This document shows positions 45,389 to 53,554 of a stretch of 64,000 nucleotides of DNA, piece by piece (the first letter of the stretch is position 1; each line of letters starts with the position of its first letter). The stretch comes from Neobacillus massiliamazoniensis (GTDB taxonomy: Bacteria > Bacillota > Bacilli > Bacillales > Cytobacillaceae), in NCBI RefSeq assembly GCF_001048695.1, contig NZ_CVRB01000002.1, forward strand, positions 682,001 to 746,000. Direction: 5' to 3'. The notes beneath the pieces were generated by a model. That model was not told the origin of the DNA. It did not search any database and saw only the letters and a program-made list of their open reading frames with translations. The position numbers and the translations under genes are program-made.

Positions 45389-46082
45389 AAACCAACGCCT
45401 CACTCGCTCTCTTTTGGATTAACGGCACTAATTTTTCATCAAATCCTAACGGGTCACAAAGAATAATTTTTTCACGATAAGCCCTTAATGTTTTCTCCAT
45501 TTTGGCCGTATAGCCGCCGGAAAATAATAGGTATGGGAGAATATAAATCTTTTTATTTAACAGGTTTTCTACCATTTTATGGTAAAAAACCGGTGTTGTC
45601 AGATAGGCGGTATTCACTTTCATGCCAATCCGCCTGCTTAAAACAATGGCTAATGTTTCAAATTGAACTGCTGCAGCCTGCACACGGCTCCCATGCCCCA
45701 CTAAAAGCACGGTTTCATCTGCACCGTGATTAAAACCTCCGACCGCAAGACGGTCACAGAGAATTTCCGTCATACAATCCTCTACACCAAGCGGCTGGCT
45801 ATATCGGAATACAACATCGGGATACTTCTTGAATAGTAACGGTATGTCAACATTCGCATGGATTCCAGGCAATAAAAACACAGGGACAATGGTCATGACC
45901 CTTGCCTTTTGTTCTATACATGCTTCGATTGCCTCTGCTATCGATGGTTCTGCATGCTCAAGGAATCCATACGCTTGGATTGCAGCCTCAGATCTTTTCA
46001 TTACTTCGTTTATAAAAGAGTGGAACTTCTCGTTTGCAGCTTTATTCCTGCTTCCGTGCGCAACATAAATGATTGCTTCCAT
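45381..46082 (-). CDS. sirB: sirohydrochlorin ferrochelatase (CbiX/SirB family)
   Basis: 233 aa, two-domain chelatase that inserts Fe2+ into sirohydrochlorin. Both halves carry the HGSR motif (YVAHGSRNKA and LVGHGSRVQA) and the first half has VPVFLLPGIHANVDIP. Lies 2 bp after cobA/hemD and overlaps sirC by 8 bp. Confidence 0.9.
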   Translation of the reverse strand: MEAIIYVAHGSRNKAANEKFHSFINEVMKRSEAAIQAYGFLEHAEPSIAEAIEACIEQKARVMTIVPVFLLPGIHANVDIPLLFKKYPDVVFRYSQPLGVEDCMTEILCDRLAVGGFNHGADETVLLVGHGSRVQAAAVQFETLAIVLSRRIGMKVNTAYLTTPVFYHKMVENLLNKKIYILPYLLFSGGYTAKMEKTLRAYREKIILCDPLGFDEKLVPLIQKRASEALVYE

Positions 46083-46084
46083 TA

Positions 46085-47506
46085 TTATTCACCCGCAGCC
46101 AAATAGTCAACTACTGCTTCTTTTGTTGCACTTGCAGGCATCCCATCTGGCTTTATACCCGCTCTTTCAACCGCCTTCATGGATTGGCTGCCCATGCAAA
46201 CAACTGAAGTGTTTTTCAAAAGCTCGCTTGCCTCGATGCCGCATTCCTTTAATCCCTCTATAAATGGCTCCACTGATGCACTGCTAGGGAAGATCATCGT
46301 ATTGACTTCCGCTTCCTCTAGCATTCTTTTAAAAATCGGCAAAAACTGCCGGTCGATCTCTTTTTTGCTTGTTACTAGGGCATCTGTCTGACGGCATTCT
46401 CCTCCGACAACAAGACATTTCCCCAATGGCATCAAATCATCCGCCAAATCTGCCATAAAACCACGTTCATTTAACTTTTTGATCGTTTTACTGGAATGTC
46501 CGTAGAAATCAGCTTTAATCTGTCTGATGTCCATTCGCTTTTCCATCACTGCTGCAAAAAATTCGTCAACACTCTCTGGAGAGGCAAATAGCATTTTGTC
46601 ATAGGAAAAAATATTCTCCAAATCGATCGTGACATTGATTTTTTTCCATTTTGGGAATTCAATCACATCTGCACCTTTGTCCATTAATGCTTTTGCAAGT
46701 TCACTTGGTCCGGCACTGGTACGAGCAAGTAGGATTTGCCTGCCATACAAAGGTTTTTTCTCAAACCAGCTTATTTTTCCGCGAAGAGAAACCACCTCGC
46801 CGACGAGAATAATGGCGGGATTGCTAAATTTGGCTTCAACGGCTTTCTCATAAATATCCGCCAATGTTCCTTCCAATGTCTTTTGACGACCGAACGTGCC
46901 CCATTGGATTAAAACAACCGGGGTCGAAGTTGTTTTTCCATGTTTGATGAGATTTTCACAAATAAATGACAGGTTCCCGACACCCATATAAAAGGCAATC
47001 GTGTCTACACCGCGGGCAAGGCCCTCCCAATCAAGCATTGGCTTCCCATCTTTCGATTTATCATGGGCGGTGACAACGGCAAACGATTCTGCATAATCAC
47101 GATGCGTGACCGGAATTCCTGCATATAGGGGGGCTGCAATCCCCGATGAAATCCCAGGAACGATTTCAAACGGAATCTGATATTGCGCCAGGGAAGCCGC
47201 TTCTTCACCAACACGTCCAAATACGCCTGGATCGCCGCCTTTTAAGCGGACAACTGTTTTTCCTGCTAACGCTTTTTCGACCAATAAATCATTAATCTTT
47301 TCTTGGCGCAAAATATGGCGGTCCGGCAACTTGCCGCTGTAAATGAGTTCACAATCGGATGAGGCAAACTCCAACAGCTTTGGATTGGCAAGCCTGTCAT
47401 ATAAAATAACATCAGCCTGTCTTATCGCCTCTAACCCTTTTACCGTGATTAAACCAATATCCCCGGGCCCTGCTCCGACTAAAAATACTGTACCTGTTTT
47501 CATCAT
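46085..47506 (-). CDS. cobA-hemD: fused uroporphyrinogen-III C-methyltransferase / uroporphyrinogen-III synthase
   Basis: 473 aa. Residues 1-245 are a SUMT with VGAGPGDIGLIT, ILYDRLANPKLLEF, GDPGVFGRVGEEA and the SAM-site VPGISSGIAAP; residues about 250-473 match HemD. The fusion makes uro'gen III and dimethylates it to precorrin-2, diverting tetrapyrrole to sirohaem. A GGTGCCTGACACC motif lies in the 55-bp gap before it. Confidence 0.9.
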   Translation of the reverse strand: MMKTGTVFLVGAGPGDIGLITVKGLEAIRQADVILYDRLANPKLLEFASSDCELIYSGKLPDRHILRQEKINDLLVEKALAGKTVVRLKGGDPGVFGRVGEEAASLAQYQIPFEIVPGISSGIAAPLYAGIPVTHRDYAESFAVVTAHDKSKDGKPMLDWEGLARGVDTIAFYMGVGNLSFICENLIKHGKTTSTPVVLIQWGTFGRQKTLEGTLADIYEKAVEAKFSNPAIILVGEVVSLRGKISWFEKKPLYGRQILLARTSAGPSELAKALMDKGADVIEFPKWKKINVTIDLENIFSYDKMLFASPESVDEFFAAVMEKRMDIRQIKADFYGHSSKTIKKLNERGFMADLADDLMPLGKCLVVGGECRQTDALVTSKKEIDRQFLPIFKRMLEEAEVNTMIFPSSASVEPFIEGLKECGIEASELLKNTSVVCMGSQSMKAVERAGIKPDGMPASATKEAVVDYLAAGE

Positions 47507-47538
47507 GCAGCCATCCTTCCACTACCTATACTCTCTAA

Positions 47539-47551
47539 GGTGCCTGACACC
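47539..47551. repeat. GGTGCCTGACACC motif, copy 1
   Basis: Partly palindromic 13-mer, identical over 14 bases (GGTGCCTGACACCA) to 53203-53216. It lies between nirD and cobA/hemD within an operon. Confidence 0.5.
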
Positions 47552-47561
47552 AAAAATGAAT

Positions 47562-47882
47562 CTATAAGTTTATAAAAACAATATTATCTATTACTTCTGT
47601 TTTAAATGTCCTAACTTGTCCTATATCTGGTGCTTGGACTTTGCCATCTACTAATGAAATTTTCCAGTCATAGACGGGACAGAAAACGTATTCGCCGCTG
47701 ACGAGTCCTTCTGAGAGAACTCCGCCTTTTGGATGAGGGCTGTGGTTTTCTAGAGCAAATATCTTGCCATTTGTGACCTTAAATAGAGCAATTTCTGTGT
47801 CAGCAATTTTGATCGAATAGCCAGATCTCGCTTTCAAATTGGAGTAATTAGCTACAGGAATACGAGTTATTGTTTGAATCAT
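47562..47882 (-). CDS. nirD: nitrite reductase (NADH) small subunit
   Basis: 106 aa Rieske-like fold. The usual CxH/CxxH ligands are replaced (NHSPHPKGG, FCPVYDWK), as in other NirD/NasE proteins of the Rieske_2 type, so no cluster is expected. Start overlaps nirB by ATGA. Partner of NirB. Confidence 0.9.
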   Translation of the reverse strand: MIQTITRIPVANYSNLKARSGYSIKIADTEIALFKVTNGKIFALENHSPHPKGGVLSEGLVSGEYVFCPVYDWKISLVDGKVQAPDIGQVRTFKTEVIDNIVFINL

Positions 47883-50305
47883 TTTCTGTCACTCCCCACC
47901 ATGATGGTATGTTTTGCGTAATACTTGTCTTGAATTTCCTCAATATGAATTGCTTCATCCCAAGGGTCAGTATACTTTTTAAGCGTTTGGTTCATCCGCT
48001 CATTTAATTCCTTGCGGGTTTCTTCATTTACCAATACTTCTTTCACATGATCCAAGCCCATCCGTTCTAACCATTTAGAAGTGCGCTCCAAGTAATTTGC
48101 TGTTTCACGATAGTATTGGAGATAAGCACCTGTCATTTCCAGTACTTCCTCTTCTGTTTTCACTGTAAATAAGAGGTCTCCTGGGCGGAGATCCACCCCG
48201 CCGTTACCGGCAACGTAAATTTCCCAGCCGCCGTCGATTCCGACGAAGCCAATGTCCTTAATGCCCGCTTCAGAGCAGTTTCTTGGGCAAGCTGATACCC
48301 CCATTTTAACTTTATGCGGTGTATCGAGACGCTCAAATTTTTTCTCTAAGGCAATGCCAAGGGCCATTGAATCTTGAGTACCATATCGACAGAATTGGGC
48401 GCCAACACAGGTTTTCACGGTACGAAGGGTTTTACCGTATGCATATCCGGACGGCATATCAAGCTCTTCCCACATTCCTGGCAGATCTTCCTTTTTCACT
48501 CCAAATAGACCAATTCGTTGACCGCCGGTTAATTTTACTAATGGCACATTGTATTTTTCGGCAACATCGGCGATTTTTTTCAAATCGGCTGCTGATGTCA
48601 CACCGCCATACATTCTTGGAACAACAGAATAGGTGCCATCCTTTTGAATATTGGCATGCATTTTTTCATTAACGAGGCGGGAATCGCGCTCATCCTTATA
48701 GGCATCCATGTAAATCATACCGAGATAGTAGTTGATTGCAGGACGACATTTTGTACATCCTTCTTCGTTATTCCACCCTAACACGTTCATGACTTCTTTG
48801 ATACTTGTTAGGCCTTTTTCTTTAATTTCTGCTATCACTTCATCGCGACTTAGGGTCGTACAGCCGCAAAGGCTTGTTTTCGTTGCTGCAGCTGCATCAA
48901 ATTTGTCGCCAAGGGTGTGGGCGAGAATTTGACTGACCACCGGCTTACAGCGTCCGCAAGAACGTCCGGCATTTGTACAATGGCTTACCTGGTCAAGAGT
49001 TGTCAGCCCTTGTGTTTGGATTGCATTTACGATCGCTCCTTTTGTAACACCATTACAGCCGCAAATTAATTCATCTGCCGGCATAGAGGAAACGTCATCA
49101 CTGCCTCCAGTACCTTCAGATTGCAGAATCGAAACGCTCGTCATCCCGCTGATATCTTCTTTTTTCGTGAGCATTCGAAATAGCTTCGTGCTATCTTTCG
49201 TGTCGCCATATAAAACGACTCCAACAACCGTATTATTTCGAATCAAAATCTTTTTATAAACACCGTCAAATTCGTTATGAACTTTAATGGCCTTCGTTGT
49301 GGTATCTTCAAAAATTTCACCAGCGGAGTAAAGGTCAACACCAGCAACCTTTAATTGCGTGCCAGTTACAGACCCTTTGTAAGGCTCTCCGACAACTCCG
49401 CAAATACGGGTAGCGAGTATTTTACCCTGTTCGTATAATGGAGCAACCAAGCCATAAACAATTTCGCGATGTTCTGCACACTCCCCGACTGCATAAACGT
49501 TTGGCACACTCGTTTCCATAAAGTCGTTCACCACAATGCCACGATTCACGTAAATGCCGCTTCTTCTTGCCACATCCGTATTTGACCTGATTCCAATCGA
49601 CATGACGATAAGGTCTGCTTCAGTTTCGGAGCCGTCTTTAAAGCGAAGGCCTGTTACCCGCTCATCTCCTAAAATTTCAACCGATTCTTTTTCCATTAAA
49701 AAATTCATGCCCTGTGCTTCGAGTTCCTTTTTCAGCATGGCTGCAGCAGTAGAGTCTAATTGACGCTCCATCAAATGCGGCATAAGATGAACTACATCGA
49801 CTTTCATGCCAAGGTTAAGCAAGCCTCTTGCTGCCTCAAGTCCTAACAGTCCGCCGCCGATCACAACGGCTTTTTTGTATTCATCAGCCGATTTGATCAT
49901 CATTTCACAATCATGAATATCTCGAAATCCGGTCACACCTTTTTTGTCCGCACCTGGAATTGGTAGAATGAATGAGTTTGAACCGGTTGCGATAATAATA
50001 TCATCGTATTCGACTTCTCGGCCTTGATCGCTCATCACTTTCTTACTGTCCACATCAATATGTGTGACAGATTCGCCTGTAAATAGCTGAATATGATTTT
50101 CTTTATACCAATCTATTGGATTAATGATTATATCTTCAAAGCTTGTATCCCCTTGAAGGATGTTCGATAGTTTAATTCGATTATAGTTAGGATAGGGCTC
50201 TTGTCCGAAGATCGTAATTTCAAACTGATTCTGAGATATCTTCAGGATTTCTTCAATCGTTCTGACACCAGCCATTCCATTTCCAATCATCACTAATTTT
50301 TTCAT
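47879..50305 (-). CDS. nirB: nitrite reductase (NADH) large subunit
   Basis: 808 aa. FAD/NAD-binding domain (1-310), two BFD-like [2Fe-2S] domains (CGCNGVTKG...CGRCKP and CGCTTLSRD...CTKCRP), then a nitrite/sulfite reductase region with the sirohaem-4Fe4S cysteines TCVGAQFCRYG and SACPRNCSEAG. Reduces nitrite to ammonium with NADH. Head of the nirBD-sirohaem operon behind an FNR-type promoter, so anaerobic or nitrite ammonifying use is likely. Confidence 0.94.
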   Translation of the reverse strand: MKKLVMIGNGMAGVRTIEEILKISQNQFEITIFGQEPYPNYNRIKLSNILQGDTSFEDIIINPIDWYKENHIQLFTGESVTHIDVDSKKVMSDQGREVEYDDIIIATGSNSFILPIPGADKKGVTGFRDIHDCEMMIKSADEYKKAVVIGGGLLGLEAARGLLNLGMKVDVVHLMPHLMERQLDSTAAAMLKKELEAQGMNFLMEKESVEILGDERVTGLRFKDGSETEADLIVMSIGIRSNTDVARRSGIYVNRGIVVNDFMETSVPNVYAVGECAEHREIVYGLVAPLYEQGKILATRICGVVGEPYKGSVTGTQLKVAGVDLYSAGEIFEDTTTKAIKVHNEFDGVYKKILIRNNTVVGVVLYGDTKDSTKLFRMLTKKEDISGMTSVSILQSEGTGGSDDVSSMPADELICGCNGVTKGAIVNAIQTQGLTTLDQVSHCTNAGRSCGRCKPVVSQILAHTLGDKFDAAAATKTSLCGCTTLSRDEVIAEIKEKGLTSIKEVMNVLGWNNEEGCTKCRPAINYYLGMIYMDAYKDERDSRLVNEKMHANIQKDGTYSVVPRMYGGVTSAADLKKIADVAEKYNVPLVKLTGGQRIGLFGVKKEDLPGMWEELDMPSGYAYGKTLRTVKTCVGAQFCRYGTQDSMALGIALEKKFERLDTPHKVKMGVSACPRNCSEAGIKDIGFVGIDGGWEIYVAGNGGVDLRPGDLLFTVKTEEEVLEMTGAYLQYYRETANYLERTSKWLERMGLDHVKEVLVNEETRKELNERMNQTLKKYTDPWDEAIHIEEIQDKYYAKHTIMVGSDRK

Positions 50306-50350
50306 TTTGGGTCTCTCCCTGTATGGTTTACTTCATTTGAGTTTCTTCTA

Positions 50351-50430
50351 TAGAAACATTGTAATCCCCTAAACAATCAAAAATTGTGAGGTACGTCACT
50401 TTTCAACTAGTATGTGTGAATGTTTTCACA
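50351..50430 (-). promoter_or_regulatory. FNR-type class II promoter of nirB
   Basis: -10 TACAAT at 50363-50358 predicts a start near 50351. TGTGA-N6-TCACT at 50385-50400 is centred at -41.5, and the perfect TGTGAATGTTTTCACA at 50415-50430 is centred at -71.5, 30 bp further. Both fit the Bacillus Fnr consensus TGTGA-N6-TCACA. The 5' leader is about 46 nt with GGGAG before ATG. Confidence 0.75.
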
Positions 50431-50480
50431 TTATTGTCATAATCCTATATCGTTAGATAAATGTTGAAAGGAAATTTTTT

Positions 50481-50563
50481 TCTACAATATTTGGGGTGAT
50501 ATCTACAAATTCACGGTTCTTTTCTACAAATTTCAAGGTCTATCTACAAATATTAGAATAATT
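50481..50563. repeat. 20/21-bp periodic array, word TCTACAAAT
   Basis: Words start at 50481 (TCTACAATA), 50502, 50523 and 50543 (TCTACAAAT), spaced 21, 21 and 20 bp. Reverse complement of the word at 42810. Lies upstream of the nirB promoter. Confidence 0.65.
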
Positions 50564-50615
50564 TGGATCATACAACCCATTCCTAATGCTTTCGATCAAA
50601 CCCATTCACTAAAAC

Positions 50616-50642
50616 AGGGTGCCCCGAATTTAGGGACACCCT
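50616..50642 (-). terminator. terminator of the membrane protein gene
   Basis: AGGGTG-x-CCC / GGG-x-CACCCT stem followed by GTTTT on the minus strand, just past the stop at 50646. Confidence 0.65.
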
Positions 50643-50645
50643 AGT

Positions 50646-51638
50646 TTAAGCTGTTTGTTTTTTCTTTTTCAAAAGAGACTCTGAAGGAACCATAGAGGTA
50701 ACAACAGGTGTAAGCACTCCTATGATTAAAACAGGAATAAATTCCCACAGTTGTAGTGGAGGCGTAATGAGAATACCTGATTGATAGATCGCATACAGGA
50801 CTCCAAAGTAAAACAGACTTCCTAGTAATCCTGCCAACCAGTTAGATCTTTTCATCAATAAATAAAAGAGTGGGATGAACAAGATGGTTATTGGTACATA
50901 AGAGGTTGGATAATGAACCGCAAAAAAGATTGTTTTAAAAATAAACCTGATCAAAATATAAAGAGCTGCCGCCATGACAGGAATCGTATAGTCTCGAAAA
51001 ATTCGAATGACAACGAGTGTTAAAATGCCTACCATTAAAACAGAATAAATAGGATAAACCCATTGTGGGATTCCACCAAAAATTTGGGAAGCCGGGTCTG
51101 AGATTAATTGGAGGATCTCTTTCGAAGCAATGGATTTCCCGTTGATATATTGATCATATGAAATGGCACCATTTTCTTGCTGCATGTTCGGAAACAGGAG
51201 GCATTCAAGCAAAAACATCGCAAACCATGTATGCATCGATTTCCATGTCGGTTTTTCCGATCGTGAATACAAATAATAGCCGCTCCAAACTCCAAGAATC
51301 ATGATGTCAGTTGCAATATAATAGATGAAGTGCGTTGGGCTCCAAGTAGTTAAATCAATTCCAAAAGCGATATGATAGCTGAAATCCAGTGGAATCCCAA
51401 TTAAAAAAAGCACATATCCAATTGTAATCAGGTTTCTTGAAAAGCGATCCATATATTGCAGGTTCCGCCAATCCATTAATAACAAGAAGGCTCCTAAAGT
51501 AAATCCGATAAAATTCACAATATGTGGGATCGAATATTCTTCAAATAAATATTTAAAATGGTACGATGCATCCCATGCTGAGCCAATGAACTTTAATAAA
51601 AATGCCACGACCCAGAGCCGGTAATATTTCATTTTCAT
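50646..51638 (-). CDS. polytopic membrane protein with duplicated D-x3-H ... PxH motif
   Basis: 330 aa, nine or so helices. AWDASYHFKYLFEEYSIPH (Asp23, His27, His39) is echoed by PLDFSYHIAFGIDLTTWSPTH (Asp85, His89, His103), a tandem pair of similar motifs at helix ends. Conserved membrane histidines suggest metal or haem binding, which is inference. Start ATG 51638 or 51632 (better spacing from GAGGGG). Follows the 77-aa gene by 13 bp; divergent from the His/Met-rich lipoprotein. Confidence 0.65.
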   Translation of the reverse strand: MKMKYYRLWVVAFLLKFIGSAWDASYHFKYLFEEYSIPHIVNFIGFTLGAFLLLMDWRNLQYMDRFSRNLITIGYVLFLIGIPLDFSYHIAFGIDLTTWSPTHFIYYIATDIMILGVWSGYYLYSRSEKPTWKSMHTWFAMFLLECLLFPNMQQENGAISYDQYINGKSIASKEILQLISDPASQIFGGIPQWVYPIYSVLMVGILTLVVIRIFRDYTIPVMAAALYILIRFIFKTIFFAVHYPTSYVPITILFIPLFYLLMKRSNWLAGLLGSLFYFGVLYAIYQSGILITPPLQLWEFIPVLIIGVLTPVVTSMVPSESLLKKKKQTA

Positions 51639-51651
51639 CCCCTCTTTTCCT

Positions 51652-51885
51652 TTACCCTAATAAATCAAAGAAGCTTCCGTAAACGGCAATTAGGATATAA
51701 TTCACTAGAATGGCAATTCCGAAAATGATTCCTGATTTAAGTACTTTTTTTAATGTAAATAATTGATAGATAAAGATAATTCCTGCTATGACAACAAAGG
51801 CATTACAAATTAATAATGACCAGAGCAAAGTTGGGCTTTCTTGGTGAGGTACGTTAGTAACATGAAATAAATATAAAGGTAGCAA
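51652..51885 (-). CDS. small membrane protein
   Basis: 77 aa, two helices (about 20-42 and 50-74). Same operon as the polytopic protein, 13 bp upstream of it. No family recognised; the ribosome site (GGGGGAC region) is acceptable. May be an accessory subunit. Confidence 0.55.
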   Translation of the reverse strand: MLPLYLFHVTNVPHQESPTLLWSLLICNAFVVIAGIIFIYQLFTLKKVLKSGIIFGIAILVNYILIAVYGSFFDLLG

Positions 51886-52023
51886 ATTTATGAGTCCCCC
51901 CTAATGAACGAAGCCGATCGTTATTCCTTTATAATTCATTAGAAATTACATTTCTTTCCTTAAAAAAATGCTATTATTATTATAAACGAATACTGGTAAT
52001 AAAAGTTACAATATTTATTAACT

Positions 52024-52269
52024 TGGCTGTGTTAGACTTGGCTGTTGATTTGCGCTTCAGGCGCTTCGCTTTCCGCGGGCGTTCCGGGGAGCCTCCTCGG
52101 CGCTAAAGCGCCTGCGGGGTCTCCCCTGCCACGTACTCCCGCAGGACGTTGAATCAGCATCTTTGAATCAACACCTCACGAAGGAAATGCGATAGCATTT
52201 TCGAGGATCTCGCGCCTTCCGCTCCAATCAACATTGTTACAAAATCAACAATGATCTTTTACACAGCCA
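52024..52269. repeat. MITE-like dispersed repeat, family B, copy 1
   Basis: About 246 bp with terminal inverted TGGCTGTGT / ACACAGCCA and internal GC-rich blocks (GCGCTTCGCTTTCCGCGG; CCTGCGGGG) and GCGCCTTCCGCTCCAATCAA. The same blocks in reverse order occur at 55311-55519. No transposase inside. Confidence 0.75.
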
Positions 52270-52352
52270 TTACCTTAAAAACCTACTACTCTCTTTCAAT
52301 ATCCAATTGAAAAACCCAAAGAGGATTTAATGGTAGTGAAAGGAGAATTCAC

Positions 52353-53183
52353 CTGAAACAAATTATTGTCGTCGCTTTTCTTTTGTCTTCGGTCCTACTT
52401 TCTGCTTGTAATGCGATAAGAGTGCCAAAATCAACCATGGACCATAAAATGAATATGAATTCCATGCAGATGAACGTTATCCCGACTAAGTCGGATTGGA
52501 AAACTTCTTCGCAAACATTGCAGGCTAACGAGAAAATACCGATTGCTATTTCCATTAAAGATAAAGACAATAAACCCATAGAAAAATTTGATGTAGTTCA
52601 TGATAAGCTAATGCATCTTATTATTGTCAGTAAAGATTTAACCTATTTTGATCACCTTCACCCTGATTATAAAGGAAATGGAGAATTTGATATTACCACT
52701 ACTTTTCCCGTTGGTGGTGATTATCAGTTAATTGCTGAGGTGACTCCTCATGGTGCCGGTGATAACAGCGTTGAAAAACATTGGATTCATATCGAAGGTT
52801 CTGAACCAAAGTCACAACCCCTCATTGTGGACAAATCGCTAACAAAGGAGGTAGATGGTTTAAAAGCAACACTTTCCTTTGATCATCTTATGGCAGATAG
52901 GAATCTAAATATGACCTTTACCCTAAGTGATAGCAAAACCAATGAGCCGGTAAAAGACCTGCAGCCCTATTTAGGGGCAATGGGACATTGTGTGGCAATT
53001 AGTGAAGATCTGAATGAATACCTGCATATTCATCCTATGACGACAAACGATAATGGTCCAAAAGTTACGTTCATGACCTTTTTCCCTAAAAAAGGAGTCT
53101 ATAAAATCTGGGGGCAATTCCAGTATGAAAATCGATTGATTGTCATACCATTTGTAGTGAATGTCCCGGAGATGAAAATGTAG
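52353..53183 (+). CDS. Met/His-rich lipoprotein, putative copper binding, apparent CTG start
   Basis: 276 aa if started at CTG 52353, 7 nt after AAGGAG. This gives a complete lipoprotein signal LKQIIVVAFLLSSVLLSAC with lipobox LSAC. No ATG/GTG/TTG lies upstream in frame; TTG 52383 would halve the signal. After Cys come MDHKMNMNSMQM and two YtkA/FixH-like beta domains with DHLHPDY, TPHGAG and HCVAIS...YLHIHPM. Copper handling at the outer surface is inferred. Confidence 0.75.
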   Translation: MKQIIVVAFLLSSVLLSACNAIRVPKSTMDHKMNMNSMQMNVIPTKSDWKTSSQTLQANEKIPIAISIKDKDNKPIEKFDVVHDKLMHLIIVSKDLTYFDHLHPDYKGNGEFDITTTFPVGGDYQLIAEVTPHGAGDNSVEKHWIHIEGSEPKSQPLIVDKSLTKEVDGLKATLSFDHLMADRNLNMTFTLSDSKTNEPVKDLQPYLGAMGHCVAISEDLNEYLHIHPMTTNDNGPKVTFMTFFPKKGVYKIWGQFQYENRLIVIPFVVNVPEMKM

Positions 53184-53202
53184 GGGCTGCGCTAACTATT
53201 TT

Positions 53203-53216
53203 GGTGCCTGACACCA
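53203..53216. repeat. GGTGCCTGACACCA motif, copy 2
   Basis: Same 14-mer as at 47539. Sits between the lipoprotein stop and its terminator. Confidence 0.5.
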
Positions 53217-53230
53217 TGAAAAATTTGTCG

Positions 53231-53267
53231 AACAAAAACCTCTTCCCAAATGAGAAGAGGTTTTTGT
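53231..53267 (+). terminator. lipoprotein gene terminator
   Basis: Perfect stem AACAAAAACCTCTTC / GAAGAGGTTTTTGTT with a 7-nt loop. Confidence 0.9.
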
Positions 53268-53280
53268 TTTATGATAAGAA

Positions 53281-53552
53281 AGGCGCTTCCGCTTTTCTTA
53301 TTGTCTAGCTACAGCGCCTAGGGGCTCGGGGTCATAAGCCAATCCGTCATGAAGGTTAAAAAGCAACCTTCAAGCCGGTTCGTCTTATGCCTGTCGCCCC
53401 TTACCAAGGCGCTTCCGCTTTTCTTTTTGTCTAGCTACAGCGCCTAGGGGCTCGGGGTCATAAGCCAATCCGTCATGAAGGTTAAAAAGCAACCTTCAAG
53501 CCGGTTCGTCTTATGCCTGTCGCCCCTTACCAAGGCGCTTCCGCTTTTCTTA
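53281..53552. repeat. family A dispersed repeat, tandemly duplicated
   Basis: Two head-to-tail units of exactly 126 bp (53281-53406, 53407-53532) differing at about one base, plus a partial third. Each carries GGCGCTTCCGCTTTTCTT, GTCTAGCTACAGCGCC, GGGGTCATAAGCC and a hairpin AAGGTT...AACCTT. Reverse orientation to 15574. Confidence 0.85.
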
Positions 53553-53554
53553 TT

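Noticed and set aside
52349..52579. Minus-strand ORF of 76 residues opposite the lipoprotein
   Set aside because: Antisense shadow; the plus-strand frame has a clear signal peptide and ribosome site.
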